Shown here piece by piece: positions 7,105 through 10,716 of a DNA stretch of 10,716 bases (within the stretch, counting starts at the first letter, position 1; each line of letters starts with the position of its first letter). The translations under genes were made by a program, and so were the position numbers. Source of the DNA: SFDP01 sp051891855 (GTDB lineage: Bacteria; Bacillota; Clostridia; Lachnospirales; Lachnospiraceae). The notes under the pieces were generated by a model that did no database searches, was not told the origin of the DNA, and saw only the letters and a list, made by a program, of their open reading frames with translations. The stretch spans positions 1-10,716 of the forward strand of contig JBJFFP010000036.1 in assembly GCA_051891855.1 (NCBI GenBank). The letters are read 5' to 3'.

Positions 7105-8898
7105 TTATGATTCCTCATTAAGACCTTTGTCCCTTGCTGCTTTTACCATTAACTGTATAAGCTGCAAAGCCAGGTAAATAACCAATAGTGCCAGCAACAG
7201 ATTCTTAAGGAAAACAAAATCCTGCCAGTTCAGGGTTCGATTCTTTTCCACGCTGGTATCCGTCATTTTAATTGGCTTTGCCATAAAGTCATAGGCCTGT
7301 ACATATTCCAGCTGCCCGATTCTGGTATAGGGAAGCTTCATCTGTAATTCTCCCAGAATCTGGGAATTGATTTGGTTCATCCCCGTGCGTTCTTCCTTCG
7401 CCAGCTCAACTTCAAGTCGGATATTTTCTGTAGTATCTTCATAGGCGTTTTCCAGCTCCTCCTGCCAGTCTTCCAGTGCCGTGTTGCTGATTTCCACCGT
7501 TTCATAGACATAATCTTCATAGGCCATCTGGTTTTCCAAAATCCTTTCTTCCAGCAGATAGATGTTATCCCCAAACTCCATCAGCTGTTTTCCTGCTTCT
7601 TCCCTGTTATAGAAGGAGTACCAGTCAATTTCGGAAATTTTTTTCCCATAGTCCTCCAGGGCAGTGGTTATTGTCTTTCCTGCCTCTGCTGCCCTAAGAT
7701 TTTCTGCCGCAATTTCTTCTTGCAGAGGGATAATGACCTGCTCAGACAGAATGGTAATGCACTCTTGGGTATCCACCCTGGGAATAGTATCGATTTTCAG
7801 TGCCAGCTGCTTTAAAGCCTCCAGCTTCATGGTATCAAGATTGATTTCTTCCTTCTGACCATTCTGAGTGCCATTTTCCTCCTCCTCTTTCCATTCTTCT
7901 GCTATTTCTTCAAAAAGCCTTACTGCCTCATCTTCTCCCATTTTTTCCGTAATTTTCCTGTCATAGGCCATAAGCAGCCTTAAGGTGTCCTCCTTTTGTT
8001 CCTCATACTGGCGGGGATACTCCGCCAGATAGGCCTTCATGGCCTGAAAGCCTGCTTCATATACCGAATTTCCCTCTTCGTCTTTCTCAATATCCAGAAG
8101 GCCTAAGGTCTGGTAAAAGCTGTTCATTTCCGTACCTACAGCACCAGTAGCCTCTCCAATCTGCTTTACGGCCTCATCCGTCTTCTCCATCTGTTGATCA
8201 AAAAGAGTATTTAACTCCTTAATAATATGTTCATTTTTCTCAAAGGGCTCATCAAAATCTATGGCCTCGGCCTTAAGCTCTGCAAACTTTACCTCTTCAT
8301 ATTCCGGCTCCACCAAAAGATTGTCCGGCTCAATGGCCAGGATTCGTTCCATCTCCTTCTGATCATTGGAAAGAATCATTCCCGACATATCCTGTGCATC
8401 ATGAAATTCTGACAGCAGTCCCTGTACATACATATAGGACATGTTTGTATTCAGGCTGATTTCAAAGTTTTTCACGTTAGACATGGTCAGCCGGCTTACA
8501 TCCTCTCTTAAATTAGGATTCATGGCAAACTCCAAAACCGCTTTTTCAGGAATGGTATTAATGCTGACGGCTCTTTGGGAAAAATCAGCCGGAATGAGAA
8601 TGTAGGCAGCATAGCTTCCATTCAAAATTCCCTGTCGGGCGGTTTTAAGATTTTCGGATGCAAAAAAATCTCCATCCGGACTCATCAGTTCGGTGGAGTA
8701 ATAAACCTTTTTCCCATTCTCCATTACCCCTTCGTCCAGATTGACCACTGCAATATCTGTAACGACTTCCTCCTGCTGCTGATCTTTTAATCTATCCTGC
8801 TCATTTTTTATTCCAATCAGCCCTCCTGTTAAGAGAAGAATAGCGGCCTGCAGAATAAAAAGACAAACGGTCATTATCCTTTGTGGTGAAATTCTCAT
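7105..8898 (-). CDS. esaA: T7SSb membrane protein EsaA/YueB-like, compact form
   Basis: A 597-residue protein with an N-terminal membrane helix (about 8-30), a large extracytoplasmic part and a C-terminal membrane helix (about 566-584) ending in a basic tail. The first outer part (TDIAVVNLDEG, then a YAAYILIPADFS stretch) is typical of the YhgE/Pip/EsaA N-terminal domain. The middle (about 200-540) is rich in Glu and Lys and looks helical, like the stalk of EsaA/YueB, which projects from the cell and in B. subtilis is the phage SPP1 receptor. Known EsaA/YueB proteins are about 1000-1080 residues with several C-terminal membrane helices, so this one is much shorter with only one. The start is placed at the ATG at 8898, with AAAGGAG 5 bases upstream. 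A TTG at 8955 would add 19 basic residues but has no good site. It is the first gene of the operon. Confidence 0.85.
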   Translation of the reverse strand: MRISPQRIMTVCLFILQAAILLLTGGLIGIKNEQDRLKDQQQEEVVTDIAVVNLDEGVMENGKKVYYSTELMSPDGDFFASENLKTARQGILNGSYAAYILIPADFSQRAVSINTIPEKAVLEFAMNPNLREDVSRLTMSNVKNFEISLNTNMSYMYVQGLLSEFHDAQDMSGMILSNDQKEMERILAIEPDNLLVEPEYEEVKFAELKAEAIDFDEPFEKNEHIIKELNTLFDQQMEKTDEAVKQIGEATGAVGTEMNSFYQTLGLLDIEKDEEGNSVYEAGFQAMKAYLAEYPRQYEEQKEDTLRLLMAYDRKITEKMGEDEAVRLFEEIAEEWKEEEENGTQNGQKEEINLDTMKLEALKQLALKIDTIPRVDTQECITILSEQVIIPLQEEIAAENLRAAEAGKTITTALEDYGKKISEIDWYSFYNREEAGKQLMEFGDNIYLLEERILENQMAYEDYVYETVEISNTALEDWQEELENAYEDTTENIRLEVELAKEERTGMNQINSQILGELQMKLPYTRIGQLEYVQAYDFMAKPIKMTDTSVEKNRTLNWQDFVFLKNLLLALLVIYLALQLIQLMVKAARDKGLNEES

Positions 8899-8903
8899 CT
8901 TCA

Positions 8904-8910
8904 CTCCTTT
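8904..8910 (-). promoter_or_regulatory. Ribosome binding site deciding the esaA start
   Basis: AAAGGAG on the minus strand lies 5 bases before the ATG at 8898. No comparable site precedes the in-frame TTG at 8955, so the shorter protein, which begins just before its membrane helix, is preferred. Confidence 0.8.
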
Positions 8911-8991
8911 ATGATTTCTCAAACTTCTGATAATCCTAATCCAGTCTAACCTCAAACTGCACTCTTTTTAAACCTGCTATAGTTCATCTTT

Positions 8992-9019
8992 ACTATACCT
9001 ATTATTCCTCCGGTGCCAT
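8992..9019 (-). promoter_or_regulatory. Candidate promoter of the T7SS operon
   Basis: On the minus strand ATGGCA (9019-9014, 4 of 6 match to TTGACA) is followed after 16 bases by TATAGT (8997-8992, 5 of 6 match to TATAAT). Transcription would start near 8985, giving a leader of about 87 bases before esaA. The site lies between the upstream terminator and the first gene, which is where an operon promoter is expected. The -35 match is weak, so an activator or an alternative sigma factor remains possible. Confidence 0.4.
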
Positions 9020-9030
9020 CCTAAAGCGGT

Positions 9031-9079
9031 ATTAAAAAAGCAGGTGATTAAACCTTAATCGGGTTTAACTACCTGCTTT
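9031..9079 (-). terminator. Strong intrinsic terminator upstream of the T7SS operon
   Basis: AAAGCAGGT (9037-9045) pairs with ACCTGCTTT (9071-9079), and TTAAACC (9048-9054) pairs with GGTTTAA (9062-9068), leaving a two-base internal mismatch and a 7-base loop. On the minus strand the stem runs into a TTTTTT tract (9040-9035), a textbook intrinsic terminator. It would stop transcription from the insertion sequence side before it enters esaA. On the plus strand the tail is only TTTCTCT, so termination there would be weaker. Confidence 0.8.
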
Positions 9080-9400
9080 CTCTACTTCAAATAATAGGGA
9101 TTAGTGCTATAATGTTATTAGGAAATTTCGGAACTTCTTTCAGGGGATTGTTTTATCAAGAGATTGTCAAAGATTCATTGAGTGTAGATTGAGTTAAAAT
9201 TCAGGGTTTTCTGAAAGGAGGACTGTCTACGGAATACTTAGAGTTCAGTTCAGTCATTAACCTCTTTCGTAATTACGATTATTTTGCTTATAAACATAGT
9301 TGCAACTTTAAGTTGACAATCTGCATTTTCAAGAGGATAGATTATAACATGGCGGTTTGGTAGCATTGGGATACCAAATAGGTAGTGTCAAGTAAGTTAT
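9080..9400. other. AT-rich intergenic stretch without a supported gene
   Basis: No frame with a credible start and ribosome site is seen on either strand. On the plus strand a frame stays open from 9193 to the TAG at 9361-9363 (56 codons), and an AAAGGAGG site lies at 9214-9221, but no ATG, GTG or TTG follows at a usable distance. On the minus strand an extended -10 (TGTTATAAT, 9349-9341) could start a short transcript ending at the terminator at 9031-9079. A 7-bp hairpin (TTTGGTA 9356-9362, TACCAAA 9372-9378) lies near the right end. The stretch may be decayed sequence between the T7SS locus and the insertion sequence. Confidence 0.5.
9086..9113 (+). promoter_or_regulatory. Candidate plus-strand promoter with extended -10
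   Basis: TTCAAA (9086-9091) and a perfect TATAAT (9108-9113) are 16 bases apart, with TG one base before the -10 (extended -10 form). It would transcribe rightward, away from the T7SS operon, into a stretch with no gene I can support. The -10 is excellent, but AT-rich DNA can produce such matches by chance. Confidence 0.4.
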
Positions 9401-9401
9401 G

Positions 9402-9428
9402 AAAAAACAGAGCCAATGAAATAGGCTC
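9402..9428 (-). terminator. Weak terminator-like hairpin downstream of the transposase
   Basis: On the minus strand GAGCC (9428-9424) and GGCTC (9414-9410) form a 5-bp stem, with two further A-T pairs possible inside after a T-T mismatch. It is followed by TGTTTTTT. It is placed to end transcripts leaving the transposase gene, but the stem is short. Confidence 0.4.
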
Positions 9429-9478
9429 AATTGAACCTTGATAATTGCAGATATTTATTCCGATAAGCTCTCCGAGGG

Positions 9479-9591
9479 CTTAGGGCTCTGCCCTAAGAAC
9501 CTGCAAGGGACTTGTCCCTTGACCCATTATCGGGCTCTGCCCGAACCCGTCCTCGCCGGAAGGCAGGAAAAGGGTGCAGTTGCCCCTTTTC
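9479..9591. repeat. Cluster of four short hairpins after the transposase gene
   Basis: Four inverted repeats lie within 113 bases. CTTAGGGC-TCT-GCCCTAAG spans 9479-9497 (8 bp). CAAGGGAC-TT-GTCCCTTG spans 9504-9521 (8 bp). TCGGGC-TCT-GCCCGA spans 9530-9544 (6 bp). GAAAAGGG and CCCTTTTC span 9567-9591, with an inner GCA/TGC pairing and one bulged T. The first and third share the same GGGC-TCT-GCCC core. GC-rich multi-hairpin blocks of this kind often flank insertion sequences in Clostridia, so it is probably the non-coding end of the mobile element; that is inference. Confidence 0.7.
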
Positions 9592-9619
9592 TGTTGGATA
9601 GGATTATCCGTGAGCCTTA

Positions 9620-9694
9620 TGTCAATAGACTTTCGCGGCATATCCTCACAGTCGGCGATGCCGCCTGCTCCGGTATTCCACGGTTCTATTGACA
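9620..9694. repeat. 10-bp inverted repeat at the transposase 3' end
   Basis: TGTCAATAGA (9620-9629) is perfectly complementary to 9685-9694, with 55 bases between. The right copy contains the transposase TAG stop codon. It could be a transposase-related site or a long-range hairpin at the transcript end. With only 10 bp, chance cannot be excluded. Confidence 0.5.
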
Positions 9695-10716
9695 ACAGCT
9701 CCGCTCCGATGCAGCAACACCAGTTTTCTGCATATTTAGGATGGTCTGCTGGCCGAGGAAGATGAGAAGCTGCCATTTGCCCGGCATGTTGTCGGCACCT
9801 TGCAGCACGTCCACTTCGTTGAGAACTTTGTAGTTGTTGTGTTTGTGTGGACGAAGGAAGTTATAGTAAGCAACCCAGAGAGCAAGATCATAGTTGGCTC
9901 CGTCGATGTTGTCAAAACCGTTCGTATGACGGTAAGAAGCTTTATAAGTGCGGTTCAGTCGCTCAATCATCTGTTTGAAGGGACGGTGTTCCGTAGAAAC
10001 AGCATCGTCGTTGGTAAGTCCAATCACCTGAGTAATCTTGAAGGTAAAGTCTTTCCCAAACTTCTTTACGAATTCCATTGCAGCGAGAGGATAGGCACTG
10101 TAGCCGTCAGCAATGAACTTAAAGTTCTCCGGCAGCTTTGCGAGTCCCTGAAAAGCCATACGCATAGCGAGGATGCAGGGACCTACCCCACGGTTATCTG
10201 ACACCTGGTAGCCGATAATGGAACGGGTGGCGGCATTCATGATAAGCCAGATATAGGTTTTAACGCCCCGGATTTTAATGTAGGTTTCATCCGCTGTGAA
10301 GACTTCTCCCTTTTCGTAGGGATACTGGTCGATAAAGGGTTTAATGCAGATGGCGGCTGTCTTACAGTAGTTGGCAATCTGCTGATGGGAGATGTTGATG
10401 TTATACAGGTCTTTGAGAGCCTGAGAAGTTTTGCGCAGGGAAAGACCAAGGTTGACATGGAGAGTCAGGCATAAGGACATGACATGTGCATTGTGCTTGC
10501 TGAATTTCAAGGAGGAGGCATTCTTTGGCAGGGTGGTTAAGTCCATGCTGAAAAAATCCATCGTGAACTCACGGTAGATATAGTGAAGTTTATACTTGTT
10601 TTTGCCGTAAGCCTCTTTCAGATCTTCCTTATCCACTTTTTTGAGGTTGTGGAGATAGTAGGGGCATTTGGGATTGACACACTTATGGACGATAAAGTGC
10701 TTGCGGTCTTTCTTTG
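9686..10716 (-). CDS. DDE transposase of an insertion sequence, N-terminus beyond the window
   Basis: The frame is open to the right edge, so the visible 342 or so residues are a C-terminal portion. The first visible residues contain C-x4-C (Cys codons at 10681-10679 and 10666-10664), followed by PYY, which looks like part of a zinc finger completed outside the window. Counting from the GTG at 10636, a helix-turn-helix-like region (about 61-95) is followed by an RNase H-like catalytic core with D116 (TADETYIK), D177 (IADGYSAY) and E225 (MIERLNRTYK). It closes with YYNFLRPHK (258-266), typical of integrase-like transposases. The 47 residues between the second Asp and the Glu exceed the 34 usual in IS6, so I do not assign it to that family. 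The catalytic triad is intact, and nothing indicates a frameshift in the visible part. The GTG at 10636 is not the true start. Confidence 0.85.
   Translation of the reverse strand, partial: KKDRKHFIVHKCVNPKCPYYLHNLKKVDKEDLKEAYGKNKYKLHYIYREFTMDFFSMDLTTLPKNASSLKFSKHNAHVMSLCLTLHVNLGLSLRKTSQALKDLYNINISHQQIANYCKTAAICIKPFIDQYPYEKGEVFTADETYIKIRGVKTYIWLIMNAATRSIIGYQVSDNRGVGPCILAMRMAFQGLAKLPENFKFIADGYSAYPLAAMEFVKKFGKDFTFKITQVIGLTNDDAVSTEHRPFKQMIERLNRTYKASYRHTNGFDNIDGANYDLALWVAYYNFLRPHKHNNYKVLNEVDVLQGADNMPGKWQLLIFLGQQTILNMQKTGVAASERSCCQ

Larger units (their letters stand above)
9381..10716 (-). mobile_element. Insertion sequence, partial; left boundary uncertain
   Basis: The transposase, its downstream hairpin cluster and the terminator-like site together suggest one insertion sequence whose left end lies somewhere between about 9381 and 9480. 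GGTAGTGTCAAG at 9381-9392 is a possible terminal sequence next to a small hairpin, but the matching terminal repeat would lie beyond the right edge, so neither the end nor a target duplication can be confirmed. The element lies outside the T7SS operon, and nothing suggests that it interrupts an operon gene. Confidence 0.45.

Noticed and set aside
8899..8955. Upstream extension of esaA by 19 residues from a TTG
   Set aside because: The ATG at 8898 has an ideal ribosome site and puts the membrane helix at the usual N-terminal position, while the TTG has none.
8952..8987. Possible 11-residue leader peptide before esaA
   Set aside because: It has an ATG and a stop but no Shine-Dalgarno sequence, and its start would fall at the predicted transcription start, so nothing supports translation.
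9313..9318. Perfect TTGACA -35 hexamer on the plus strand
   Set aside because: The best -10-like sequence at the right spacing (GATAGA at 9336-9341) matches in only half its positions, so no promoter is called.
9480..9776. Minus-strand open frame of 98 codons overlapping the transposase end
   Set aside because: It runs through the transposase C-terminus in another frame and then through the hairpin cluster, and its residue content is explained by the palindromes. No ribosome site supports it.
1..10716. CRISPR array, tRNA, rRNA or riboswitch
   Set aside because: No regularly spaced direct repeats, cloverleaf or known RNA motif could be seen; the repeats present are isolated hairpins.

Overview
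The window holds most of a type VII secretion system locus of the Firmicutes kind (T7SSb), followed by an intergenic region and part of an insertion sequence. All genes lie on the minus strand, so the operon reads from right to left. The strong AGGAGG-type ribosome sites, tight gene packing, YukD/EssB/EssC-type components and moderate GC content suggest a gut-type Clostridia (Lachnospiraceae-like) organism. That taxonomic placement is inference from style, not from a marker gene.

Layout in transcription order. At 10716-9686 is a DDE transposase whose N-terminus lies beyond the right edge. From 9685 to 8899 no gene can be supported. This stretch holds a cluster of short perfect hairpins (9479-9591), a weak terminator-like site (9402-9428), a strong minus-strand intrinsic terminator (9031-9079) and a candidate operon promoter (8992-9019). 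The T7SS operon then follows: esaA/yueB-like (8898-7105), a WXG100 substrate esxA (7058-6756), a 13-bp hairpin, an essA-like membrane protein (6667-6254), the ubiquitin-like esaB/yukD (6241-5975), essB/yukC (5990-5004) and the FtsK/SpoIIIE ATPase essC (4998-1075). Three small helical proteins come next (1055-768, 754-443, 440-27). The start codon of a further gene (30-1) overlaps the last stop as ATGA and runs off the left edge.

How it works together (family knowledge plus inference): EssC is the motor, EssB and EsaA are membrane partners, EsaB is a cytosolic accessory protein, EssA is a small membrane subunit and EsxA is the WXG100 substrate. The three small helical genes sit where LXG-effector partner proteins (Lap, DUF5082/DUF5344-like) are usually encoded. 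The cut-off gene at the left edge is therefore probably an effector, possibly an LXG toxin.

The most interesting points are these. The secretion machine looks compact: EssC lacks the N-terminal FHA pair, and EssB and EsaA are both much shorter than the well-studied proteins. The essA-like protein has no signal peptide. There are three rather than two small partner-like genes. A conspicuous hairpin sits directly after esxA. Three start codons (8898, 6667, 754) were moved inward to ATG codons with good ribosome sites.
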